A stretch of DNA of 64,000 nt from Dipteris shenzhenensis (taxonomy: Eukaryota; Polypodiophyta; Polypodiopsida; Gleicheniales), in NCBI GenBank assembly GCA_047967505.1, contig CM106541.1; one strand, 5' to 3'. Of this stretch, positions 45,913 to 56,427 are shown one piece after another. Positions within the stretch are counted from its first letter, which is position 1. Every line of letters begins with the position of its first letter. The notes below the pieces were generated by a model, which worked only from the letters and a program-made list of their open reading frames with translations, was not told the origin of the DNA and searched no databases. Made by a program: the position numbers and the translations under genes.

Positions 45913-46007
45913 AACGAATCCTGCTTCCAATACCAACAATTAGCACCGCATACATGCTAAACGTCAGTACTTAAGTGTTGCAATAGGGTTCGTGTGTAGT
46001 AGTGTAT

Positions 46008-47350
46008 CTATTTATTACCTATTAACCATGGACAAAGGAAAAAAGAAGCAAGGACACTTGGCAGCTTGGAGACCAAGAGCATGCCACATATCCAAAATTT
46101 GATCCTTTGGACCTTTGAACTACTCTCCTTCATTTGAGAATTATGAATTGGAAAGGATGCTTGAAACTACCTTCATGGTTTTTGAATTTGAAGCAACTCA
46201 TACCTCATGATTGTTTACAAAAATTGGTGTTTTAATAGTTAATGAAGTATTTGAAACTTTGTAAACATTAAATGGCAGTCTTTCATGAACACTCCCTATG
46301 CTCAGACATGTGTGCATGTAAGCAAGATAGACCAACAACATGTAGATGCGGCACTTAGCTTAGATGTGAACTATACGAGTGGCAGCTTTCTTTTCTTTTT
46401 AACATGTCAAGGTTTCCTCTATCTTAGACACTAGATATGCCACAATACATTATTCATGATAACTCAATGGGTGTGTGAGGACAATATATTTAAAAGAAAA
46501 TAAATATATGTCATCTATCTTAGACACTAGATATTCCATAATACATTAGTCATGATACTTAATATATTAATACCTTCATGCACCTAGAGGCATCAAAATT
46601 ACCAAGGTTGGATGCATATATATCCATTTATGACCTTGAAGGGACAAAACATGGGTTTTGTAAGAGATATAACTAGATTACATAGGTTTTGTAAGAAATA
46701 TAACTAGATTCAAGGATGATTCCTTGATGATTCACGTTTGAAACATGCATAATGTGACCTCATATCTAGTGTTGTAATGATTTGCATTTTGAATGTGCAT
46801 AATGCAGCTTCATACCTTAATCCAATTCTATAGTGTCATTCAAGATTGATTTCTTAACCCCCTATTCAATTTGCCTTGTATCACAAATAGTTTCGGGGGG
46901 TCCAACTTGGGAAATGTAAGTGTACCATGAGAGTTCAAAATATGGGGTATTTTTATTTATGATAGGAGTAATTTTATGCAATATTTTAAAATTAACAGGT
47001 AGGGTGCATTTATTCCCCAAGTCCCAGGAGAAAAAAATTTGAACTTTTCATCTTCAAATGACAAATCACCTAGATAAGCCAAACTATTGAAATTTTTGTC
47101 GAGTTAAGCTTCATTTTACACCACCACCAAAGACATTGAACTCTTGGGATTCATACTATTGATGTGCAATGCTAGTAGTTTAAAGGATGAAAATTTTAAT
47201 TTGAGTGCCTTCATAAGGTTGCCAAAAATCCTTCGACTATTAATTTATGCATTGCTTAATTTTACTTTTTTCACATCACAAAGTTGAATGGGTTCCAAAT
47301 ATTTATGTTCTTTTTCAAATGAAAATGGACTAGAGAATTTTATTGTAATA
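46008..47350. other. no gene recognised
   Basis: AT-rich sequence. A short local repeat (GGTTTTGTAAGA(G/A)ATATAACTAGATT) is at 46653-46715. No supported ORF. Confidence 0.5.
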
Positions 47351-47354
47351 GATA

Positions 47355-47385
<31 letters not shown>

Positions 47386-47386
47386 C

Positions 47387-47466
<80 letters not shown>
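47355..47466. repeat. (TG)n-(GA)n microsatellite
   Basis: TG run 47357-47384, then a GA run to 47465. Confidence 0.97.
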
Positions 47467-47468
<2 letters not shown>

Positions 47469-47879
47469 GTATGCTAACACATGCACGTGTTTAAATTTAA
47501 AGAGGTTTCTATGATCTCCTAGCATAATGTTAGGTCATAAACAATTGGAAGATATCTTATTTTGTGGGCTTAAAATCTTTCACACATCCCATTTCCCTTC
47601 AACATCCCAAAATAATAGAAATTTTCATTAAGACACATTCTTTACTTCAAACATATGTAGAGGTCATTCCAATGTCTATATCTTCCACTCATGAACTATA
47701 TGGAAGCTTGACCATCCATGCATTATGCAAGCATGCTTGTCATAAGCTTAGTTGTTGCATGGCATAAGTATGCATAAGTACTCTCATGTCTCTATGTGTG
47801 CATAAGCACATGTTTTCACACATGGTTTATTAAGGATGAGGCATTTCAAAGGGTAAAATGTTTAGTTTTACATGCTGTC

Positions 47880-48660
47880 AAAGTTGGAAGACATCCTCTA
47901 AGGACCCTTCCCTCAATCCTTTTTTCATTGATTTTCTTCAGGGCAACAATTTTGTGCACAATTGTTTGCCGATGATAGAATTATGTTTTCAACTATAGTC
48001 AAGGAGAAAGTCAACCACTTGATGGGAATCCTTTGTTTGTTTTGTGAGCCTTTGGGGGCTAAATCTATAGTCAGTTAAAAAAATTGCTCTTTGTAGTAGT
48101 GTTGATGGGCATGAAGATTGGATTGATTACCTTTCTCTGCATTCATGCATTAGGACAAGGGCGATAATCAAATATATAGGGCTTTGCTAGGGGTAGGCTT
48201 GTCAGTAAGGAAATGCTTTGATAGGTTTAAAGGTAAGTTAAGAGAAAAATCTTAGAGGTGGCATGGCTTGTGTCTAAGGTGGAATGCTAGAATTCTAGTT
48301 ATCCTTGAGTGTTGCTACTACATTTTTGAATTTAGTATGGGGTTTTAGGAAGACTCATTGGTTGGAAATGGAGAAGCTATTTAGGAGGATCTAGGTTTCT
48401 TTGGATAGAAGTTGTAGAAATAAATCTAGGATGCATTTTAGTCCATAAAAGCTCTCAAGGTTCCTAAGGGTCATGGTGGGGTGAGCATGGTCATCATGGA
48501 CACCTTTAATTCAGTTATATTATGCAGATGGTTGCCCAACATGTTTGAGTGCAATGCTCCATGTCAGTAGAAATAGTGAAGTTGGTAGTAATTAGGGCAT
48601 GAAAGTTGGTACACGTCATGATTTGGGATAGTATTCTAAACTATTGAAATTTTTGACTTT
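47880..48660 (+). pseudogene. LINE (non-LTR) reverse transcriptase relic
   Basis: Frame near 47950 reads QLFADDRIMFSTIVKEKVNH, the LINE RT catalytic block (F/Y-A-D-D) with its usual downstream helix. Later pieces in other frames (KYIGL near 48175, TTFLNLVWGF near 48320, HWLEMEKLFRRI near 48358) match the order of the L1-type RT C-terminal side. Many stops and frameshifts. It is an old fragment with no endonuclease or poly(A) tail identified. Confidence 0.7.
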
Positions 48661-48949
48661 TAAAATTAAGGATTCTTCTCTAATCAAGGATACTTTTTCC
48701 TATTACCACAACAAGGGTCATAATAAATCTAGAGCTTGTTCTTTCAAGTATGATGATATCCATGAAGACCAGTCTACATTTATCATAAGAGTTGAGTGCG
48801 AACTGCTTGTTGTTGTATAACTTTGTTGATAACTACTTTAATTGCATTCTTAGTTAAAAGGATGATAATTCACTTAAAAGAATGATTCTAAATCTGAAGG
48901 AAGAGTCATACTTTATTTGCATTGTCAGTTAAAAGGATGATAGTCACTC

Positions 48950-49270
48950 AGATCAACTATTGCAGGACTACAAAGGATGCTTGCGATAAGTTAGCATCTT
49001 TGCATCACATGCAATGAAGAAAGGGTTGCGAAGCAATTGGATGCCTTGAAAATGAATGAGGGAGATAGCATGGATGCCTTTTATACTAAAGTCAAGGATC
49101 TAAGAGCAATTGACCAACATTAATGAAGTCGTGCTAGATAGAGATTGAGTCCACGACACTTAGTGGCCTTCCCAAATCTTATCAAGGGTTTTGAGATTTT
49201 TCTCCGAAATTTGGTGACTCTCACTCTGTCACTTTGAGAGTCATGGGCTGATTGCCCCATGTAGCTGCTC
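48950..49270 (+). pseudogene. copia gag relic
   Basis: Pieces KQLDALKMNEGDSMDAFYTK, VKDLRAI and TLSGLPKSYQGF follow the copia gag (UBN2-type) order with frame changes between them. Differs from the gag at 22063-22878, so it is a different family. The downstream 49440-49500 stretch resembles that after the gag fragment at 30342. Confidence 0.65.
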
Positions 49271-49639
49271 CCATGGTCGACATTGACATATCTTTTGGGC
49301 ATTCCTGTCATGTGCTTCATTGACACTTCTTCAATATGGGGGAATGTGCACACTCTTGACCAAGCAACTACTTCGGGCTTATATGGGTTCTCTGCCCTTG
49401 CTATGCATAAAATGAAATTTATATATTTTCTTTATTCCTTATGTGACTCATAGGGTACTTTGCCCTGGGTAGTCCCCCAAAATTGAATGCAATAAATGAT
49501 ATGTGTTGAGTTAGTCAAGGTTCTCTGCCTTGGATACTCCTCCTAAAAAAAGATGTATTAGTTTTCCTGTTTATTTGTGTGTGGCTTCCTACCACTTCAT
49601 GTTATGAAGCCATGGGGGGATGTATTGGAAGGAGTCCTT

Positions 49640-49850
49640 CAATTGATGAGTTCTCCATTATGAGCGTTTGAGCCATGCTTGGTAGAGCCTCTGAGCCTAT
49701 TGTGCCAAGCTCTCCAGCCTCTGAGCCATGCTCTTAGTCTTTTGCATCCATGCATGTTGGGCCTCTGAGCCATGCTAGATGAGCCTCTGAGTTTGTTGTA
49801 CCATGCTCACTAGCCTCTAAGCCATGCACACTTCCCTCTGAGATTGCATA
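49640..49850. repeat. minisatellite GCCTCTGAGCCATGCT
   Basis: Five to six degenerate units (GAGCCTCTGAGCCATGCT, GAGCCTCTGAGTTTGTTG and similar). Confidence 0.8.
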
Positions 49851-49896
49851 GGCTAATAGTTGGATGTTGTCATGTTATGAAGCCATGGTGGGACCC

Positions 49897-50393
49897 ATGC
49901 ATTAACCTAGGACCCAGGTCTTTGAAATACTGGCTTTTACATACATTCATGGCTACACGCGTATTTGATGTTTGTGTGTGCATGCGAGCCATCTTAACAT
50001 ATTAAATTTGTTCTCATATTTGACATTTTTTGTGTGCATGCTTAATTGACTTTGTACATCCATAAACTATAAATCCATCCTACATTAAATACGTCTCACA
50101 CATGTTCACATAAAAAATATATTTTTGAACAATTGAAAAACCTCCAAGCTCATAAAATTGGAGATATAATTTTATAAACGTAGAGCACCAACTTCTTTTC
50201 TTCATGTCAACATCAAAATTTTGATGCTCAAATAAAATTTTCTCTTCACAAATAACCTTACTCAGTGCATACCACCTACTCTAGATAACTGAACACTTTG
50301 ACAAGCATTCTTTTTGTGAATGTTGGTCTCACATAGACTTACCATCTTAGGGCCAATTTCCATGCCAAGCCTTATGGTGGCAGTGTGGGCACT
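49897..50393. repeat. dispersed repeat, long version
   Basis: The outer parts match 38611-38780. The inner 49940-50265 (326 bp, AT-rich) is absent there. The right edge at about 50393 coincides with the start of the gypsy LTR below. Confidence 0.75.
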
Positions 50394-50395
50394 AT

Positions 50396-51443
50396 TAGTC
50401 AGAAAAGAAATCAAGACAAGAGGCTAGAGGATAGGTATGGCGATGCTACAGGGCCATAGAGGAATAGGGAACATGAGGGGAGGAGCGTTAACATGGGTGG
50501 GGAAAAGGGATTAAGAGGGGAGGGAAAGAAGAGGGAGACTATGGCACAAGGGGAGAGGGAGAGGGAAAAGAGGAGTATGTACATGGGTGGAGGAGGAATG
50601 TAGAGATGGAGACATCAAGGGAAGAGGGTCATGCTTTATTTGAAAGTAAGGTTGAGGGGAAATATCAAAGTACTAGCTAGGTGTCTTTACGAGAATGAGC
50701 ATGTCCCATCAAGGAATAGCCCCATCAATGGCTTTACCAGAATCAATGTGTCCCATCAAGAAATAGCCCCCTCCTTTTATAGCCAAGAGAGAGGGTCTCT
50801 CCCAATAAATACATCCTCCCACATGCATGGTGTGTGTGGAAGAGTCTCCCATGTGGGCTAGGCGGTTATGCACTCTCAATTGTGTGCGATAACGCTTGGC
50901 CACATTTTTCCACATATATCAACTCCCATATCCCAAGTCTATGATACTCCCTTGGTCTCTTCCTAATTTTATAATATGTTTAAACATCTAGGAGGACAAG
51001 TGGAGGGTTGGCACAAGGAATCTTGCCATCTCATCCTACTTTCCCCATTATTTAACTTGTACTCTTGGACCTTCTATACCTCCCCCACATGGGCCTATCC
51101 TATATGGAGGGAATAACCCAATATAATATCCATCTCTACCTATTTTATATTGCTTCTTCCATGGACTTTGGGCCATATCTCACTTAATGCAGGCATGGAA
51201 CCGCCTAGGTGGAGGGGTGGCACATGGAGGAGCCATGCCACCTTAACATTTTACAATATTACTACCATGGATTATGTACAACACACCTTATGGGTCCTCT
51301 TACGTGGAAGGGTGGCACATGGTCATGCCCTGCCACCTCAACCTTGGGCCCTATGCACACCATATTTTATTATACTATTGCCACACATACAAGCACACAC
51401 TCATATTTATGCCTTTTTACTTTGGTCAAATTTATCCATAACA
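50396..51443 (-). repeat. LTR (3') of minus-strand gypsy relic, left end uncertain
   Basis: On minus the LTR begins TGTTATGGATAAATTTG at 51443, right after a purine tract GCCTGGGGGGGAGAA. A TATA box (GGCTATAAAAGG on minus) is at about 50773-50784. The left limit is set where similarity to the host repeat ends. Short internal repeat GGGTGGCACATGG. Confidence 0.6.
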
Positions 51444-52107
51444 GTTCTCCCCCCCAGGCAAGGAATGCACAGCATTTCCATGCCTGGGACCATCACACAC
51501 AAAGAAGGACTTGAGATAATGCTTGTTGATCACCTTCTTGCCATATGGCTCATGCAGCTCCTGAACTTGTACAGACCCATTGCTACGTTCCTTGATGACT
51601 TTGTATGGTTTTGCAATACAAAATGACATCCTTGAACAAGGTCGGCCAATAGTATCTAGCATGTAAAATCTTCTTAGCTGTATAGTCACTGGCATAGTGG
51701 CCTCCACAAAGTCCATCATGATAATGCTTCAATACCTTAGGCACTTCATTTGCATCAATGGCCCATCTTAGTACCCCATCCATGCCTTGATGGTACAAGA
51801 CCTGATCAAAGAGAGTGTAGCACCTACTATCTCTTTGGATCTTCTTTCTGTCATAGCTAGTACTTTTCAGAGGAAAGGAGAAAGTAGTTAGAAACCTGTA
51901 GATACCACCATACCATCGATCCCCAACTTCTATGGCTACTACAAGGGTTACATAGAGGCACACCTCTAAATCAATCAAAGCATTCTTTAAGTTGAAATAA
52001 CCCCCTTTTACAATTTTGAAAGAAAAATCATATTTTGTAAAACTACCAACCATTTGGCCAACCGGCCATGGGATTTGGTGATTGAAGAACCTACTTTGCA
52101 AGACCAT
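51444..52107 (-). pseudogene. gypsy (-) integrase and RNase H end fragments
   Basis: HYHDGLCGGHYASDYTAKKI and ARYYWPTLFKDV are the integrase zinc-finger region. Soon after, the DDE core is missing and the frame jumps to a C-terminal piece (MSFCIAKPYKVIKERSNGS, VQVQELHEPYGKKV). Integrase is thus internally deleted. Confidence 0.75.
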
Positions 52108-52207
52108 TGCTACAGATTATAATGAACGACTTTGCAGCAACATAATGCTTAAATTTCTCAATACAGAATACCAAAGACAAGGCATGCTTGTCAGCCTTTG
52201 AGTAGCA

Positions 52208-53260
52208 TCATTCGGTGTCAAGCAATTGTTGAGAAGCAAATCGAACGGGGTACATGAACCGATCCTCCCATTGCTGGAGAAGAATACCTACCAGAGTGTG
52301 CTCACCAAACCCAGGATTGATATAGAAAGTCTTTGACCAACCATGATTGCATAGAATGGGGTCTGAAGCTAGAGCATTCTTGATTTGTGCAAACCCATGA
52401 TCATAATCCTCATTCCAAGAGAAATCAACCCCATCTTTCAATAGCATAGTCATGGGTCGTGTCAAAGTAGCATATTGATCAATGAAGCGATGATAGTATC
52501 CTACTAGATTGACAAATGAGCATACCTAATGTTTGGTTGTTGGTGGGGAGAGCTTGAGGATAGCTTCTATCTTCTCGGGGTCAGGCTTGATGCCCTCAGA
52601 TGAGACAATTTGTCCCAATAACCTCCCTTGAGTGGCTCCAATGGTGCATTTATCAGGGTTGAGGTTGCCATTCGCATCATTGACCCTTTGGAAGGCTAAC
52701 CTAACCTTCACGACGTGCTCCTTACGTGCTGAGAATATACAGAAATAATCTAAAAACACCTCCAAGAAAACCCCCAAATAAGGAGCAAACACCATTTGCA
52801 TAAATCTTTGAAAGGTAGCATGAGCATTGGTGAGGCCAAATGGCATTACTTTGAATGCAAATGTCCCCCAAGGTGTGGCAAATGTGGTTTTAAGCACATC
52901 CTCCTCAGCAATTTTGATTTGATGAAACCTGGAGTAACCATCACAGAAAGTATACATCTCATGACCACTTATCTTCTCAAGAATGAGATCTTGAAAGGGA
53001 AGAGGATGATGGTCCCTCTTGGTGGCTGCATTGAGTTTCTTATAGTCGATGCAGACCCGCCACTTGTTGTTTTTCTTTGGGGTGACTACCACTAGTGAAA
53101 CCCATTTAGTATTGTGAATAAACCCAGCTTCTACAAGTTTTTGCAACTTTGACTGCAAAGCATCGGTCTGTAGGGGCCCTAATCTCCGATACTTTTGAGC
53201 CACGGGCTTTGCATCACAGGCTTTAGCTCTATCTTGTGCTCTGTGGTAGTCACATGGCAA
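52208..53260 (-). pseudogene. gypsy (-) reverse transcriptase with damaged active site
   Basis: KWRVCIDYKKLNAATKRDHH, YTFCDGYSRFHQIKIAEED, FKVMPFGLTNAHATFQRFMQ and LDYFCIF are the gypsy RT blocks. The catalytic FLDD box reads FLDYF, so the second Asp is lost. The RNase H side (MTMLLKDGVDFSWNEDYDHG) is in a second frame at 52208-52465. Confidence 0.85.
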
Positions 53261-53594
53261 AGGTGGCGGTAGCTAGTTGCTAAGAGGTCAAGGAAATCTT
53301 TGAACATTTCTAGGAACTCGTCTTTCTCACTTGGAGTGAGGTTTGGGGAAAGCATAGATTCAAGCTGTTGAGGACTAGCTGTTACCTTTTCTGCAGGTGG
53401 CGGGGTGGGAGACACCCCCATCATGTAAACTTCCTCCTCTAACAACTCCTCCCCCCATCTGATCCTTCCATTGATTTAGACACCGAGGATGAGAAAGTAT
53501 CACTATCTTGCTCCTCTTCTTCTTCTGGTTCCGTGGCACCTAGTTGCACTGGGATCTTCTTCTTAGAAGCACCAAAGGACATGTGTCCTGTCTT

Positions 53595-53870
53595 TCAATA
53601 GCTGACTGCATCACTCTTTCTTAACCATGGTCTCCCAAGTATGGCTGGGTAACTCCTGCCTGTATCTTCGATGTCCACTACATAGAAATTGACAATGGTG
53701 GTCAACCCATTAACAGTGATGGGCAAATCCTCAATGACTCCCAAGGTGGTGAGTCGTCGACCATCTGCTACCTTGATTTGAGTGGAGGAACACCTTGTGC
53801 ATTTCAAATTCAACTTCTCCATGACACGGGGCACCATGATATTACATGCAGCTCCCCCATCAAAACACAC
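53595..53870 (-). pseudogene. gypsy (-) aspartic protease
   Basis: CFDGGAACNIMVPRVMEKL active-site region and SYPAILGRPWLRKSDAV C-terminal block. The active-site triad is DGG, as in the first gypsy element. The open piece is short and not linked to gag in frame. Confidence 0.75.
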
Positions 53871-54099
53871 ACTTTTGACACGCCAATTATCTATGATGAC
53901 ATCTACTATATGTGGGTGCCAATCAATTTCTTCAGAGATAGAAGAGACCTCTCATACCTTTCCCTTTTTCTTGCTCCTCCTTGTTGAGAGCCCTTGCTAC
54001 AGCTCACGTCTCACCTTAGGGCTTAATGCTATTAGTTGAGGGAGCGTGCTACTCAAAGACTGATGAGCAAGGTCCTGAACAACTGAATACTCCTCTTGC

Positions 54100-55381
54100 C
54101 CCGAGCCGATTGCCCCGAGCCGATGGGAAAATCCAAGGGTGACCACTTACTCCTACAGGATCGTTTAGTCTTCTCTCTTGGTGGGTCTGCCATCTCAGCA
54201 TCTGAGGGCTCTGAGAAGGACACCTTCTTCCTGGGGCGGCCTAGTTGGAGAGGGGTCCAAGGTGGTACGACTTCTTTTCCTGAGGTCAAGGATCTCTACG
54301 TCAGAATCCTCAGTTCTTGATTCACTTAGAAGATTCACCCTTGGAATATTAGGACATTCCATGCAATAATGACCCTTCTGGTGGCACTCGTAGCACACAA
54401 CATTGGTACATTCTCTTGGAGGGCGATTGGCTTGATTTTTGATTCCCACCATCTCAAGCCGAAGATCATTCAGGGCCTTGGCTAGGTCATTGACTCTGGG
54501 TTCCTTAGCAGGAGGGGCCGGGGGAGTAGGAAGGAGGGGGGCTTGTGGGCGAGGTTGGGGAAATCTTCTAGGTGGAGGTTGAGGATATACTCCTTGTTGA
54601 GGGTAAGCATCTAAGGGAGGACCATACATTTGAGGTGGAGGTGGTGGATACATCCCTGATGAGGGGTGGGGGTATGCTCTTGAGTTTAGAGCCCCCAGGT
54701 TGTTGCAAGAATTGAGGGGGTTGCGGAAGAATAATCGTCTTCTTTGAAGCGGGGTCAGACTGAACTTTATCAAACTTTTGAGCAATCTCATGTGCTAGTG
54801 CCATAGTTTCTGGATTCTCCCATTTAAGCTTGAGGCAGAATTCATCACTTGCTCCTACTACAAGGTAGCCAAGCACATGCCGAGTCATTCCAGCTCAAAA
54901 TCCGACATTGTCCTCCTGCGTGGCAATTAAACGGTCCAAGAGCACGACCGCTCGATCCACATATCGATGCACTGTCTCACCTTCTGATTGCTTCAAGTTT
55001 GCCACCTATAGGTACACATTCTCCGGCTCCTCTTCTTTGCCAAAATACTCAATCATTGCAGCTGCTGTTAACCTTGGCCAGCTTTGGCAGACATCGTCGG
55101 CCTGCTTCTCATACCACACTTGAGACAAACCCTCTAGAAATGTGGGAAGAACCAATAGCCATCTATCTTTAATAAGAAAGTTGAAACACAACGGCGCTTG
55201 AAGGCCACAAGATACTCATTTGGATTTTCTTCAACCTGTCCAGAGAACATGGGAATGTCAGCCATGCTTGAAAAATGGAAAAGAGAGAGTCGAAATGAGG
55301 CTTATCTTGTTTGCCTTGATGAACAACATCATGCAACGCCATGTCTCTAACCCTCGCTTGTAAACATGGATGAGATATCAT
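54100..55381 (-). pseudogene. gypsy (-) gag remnants
   Basis: A knuckle CYECHQKGHYCMEC (CX2CX4HX4C) near 54370-54410 follows a Pro/Tyr-rich linker. Upstream gag pieces are WLLVLPTFLEGLSQVWYE and EYFGKEEEPENVYL at 55006-55191 and a further piece to 55381. Several frameshifts. Confidence 0.75.
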
Positions 55382-56025
55382 GAGGGTTGGTCCTTTTAAG
55401 ATTGTCTATGAGATATTCTATGCTGAAGATTCTTCCCGTGTAGTATTTCACAATACACCAGTCACACCCTACCCTGCCTATGTGTGCTTTGTGGATGTAT
55501 CTTCACCTAATTTTCAGTTCAAGCTACCTCTTTCCATTGTTTGCCATGCCATGACCAATGTCAACAGTTGGAGAGCTTGCACATCACCTTCAGCTTCTTC
55601 CAGTTCTTGTAATCGCCATGCTATTTCTTCAAGGGGTGTGCAGTCCGGCATCCTTCTTTTGAGCAATGTCCTTGAGGACCTTTCTAATGATCTTCTGAAG
55701 AATGATGGGATGCAAGACCGTAATGGGAGACATTTGAGACATGTAAGATAGTGATAGTACATTGAAATCTATAAAATAAAATGATGGAACACAAGAATGA
55801 TATAATTAATAGAATCTCATCATGAGATATTCTTTTAATATAATATAAGTTAGACTTGCTGTACATAATAAATGATAGATTTTGAGTACATTGAAATCTA
55901 TAAAATAAAGTGATGGAACATAAGAATGATATAATTATTAGATTCTCATCATAAGATATTTATTGTACATAATAAATTAGACTTTCAAAAAAGTAAAACC
56001 TAATGTATTGTAATGAATAAATATC
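55382..56025. other. unassigned sequence with 129-bp tandem duplication
   Basis: Short ORFs on both strands at 55380-55762 (123 codons plus, 82 codons minus with a heptad-like QELEEAEGDVQALQLL) have no recognised family. 55757-55885 is repeated at 55886-55985 with small differences. Confidence 0.55.
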
Positions 56026-56272
56026 CTCGGGGGGGTCACTCACTATATGTAACCCTATCACGTGAGTTCAACAGAAGGATTTTTTTTATTTCTAAAATTT
56101 ACAGAAATAAATATACATAAGGGACTATTTAAAATAGTTTTGGAAAAAATTTACAGATTTGTATAGAAAAGGGGTACATTTTATTAATGAAATTTTTTAC
56201 AGATAAGGGACTTTAATTATAGGCCTTGAACGCACGTGATATAGAGGGTTTATACATAGTGACCCCCCCGAG
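56026..56272. mobile_element. 247-bp TIR element, copy C
   Basis: Perfect 15-bp ends CTCGGGGGGGTCACT / AGTGACCCCCCCGAG. Flanks TAAATATC (56018-56025) and TGAATATC (56273-56280) match at 7 of 8 bases. Noncoding, same length as copies A and B. Lies 155 bp beyond the 3' end of the Ulp1-like gene. Confidence 0.92.
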
Positions 56273-56427
56273 TGAATATCATAAAATATCCTAATGTATT
56301 GCAACATTTAACATAAGTTTAAAAAACACTATCATTAATCAATACAAACAAGATAAAAATCTTCAAGGACTCATGTTTCTTTCTACATGTTTTACAACTG
56401 AATAGAGTCTGATGAGTCCTCTTGAGG

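Larger units (their letters stand above)
40405..46004. mobile_element. CACTA (En/Spm) element, complete termini, copy 2
   Basis: 5600 bp from CACTACAAGGCATAGG to ...CGTGTGTAGTAGTG, flanked by TAT on both sides (40402-40404, 46005-46007), the 3-bp duplication typical of CACTA. Subterminal repeats occur at both ends. It carries a decayed TNPA-like gene on minus and the C-terminal part of TNPD on plus; the TNPD catalytic core is missing, so it is non-autonomous. A 247-bp TIR element is nested in it. Confidence 0.92.
51444..55400 (-). mobile_element. Ty3/gypsy relic (-), internal region
   Basis: gag, protease, RT, RNase H and integrase pieces lie in order on minus, with many stops and missing blocks. 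No 5' LTR or primer site was found right of 55400. It differs from the first gypsy in the knuckle number and RT sequence. Confidence 0.85.

Noticed and set aside
55380-55751. 123-codon plus ORF as a host gene
   Set aside because: No family, no start context or splice evidence, overlaps the edge of a decayed minus-strand gypsy and an equally plausible minus ORF.
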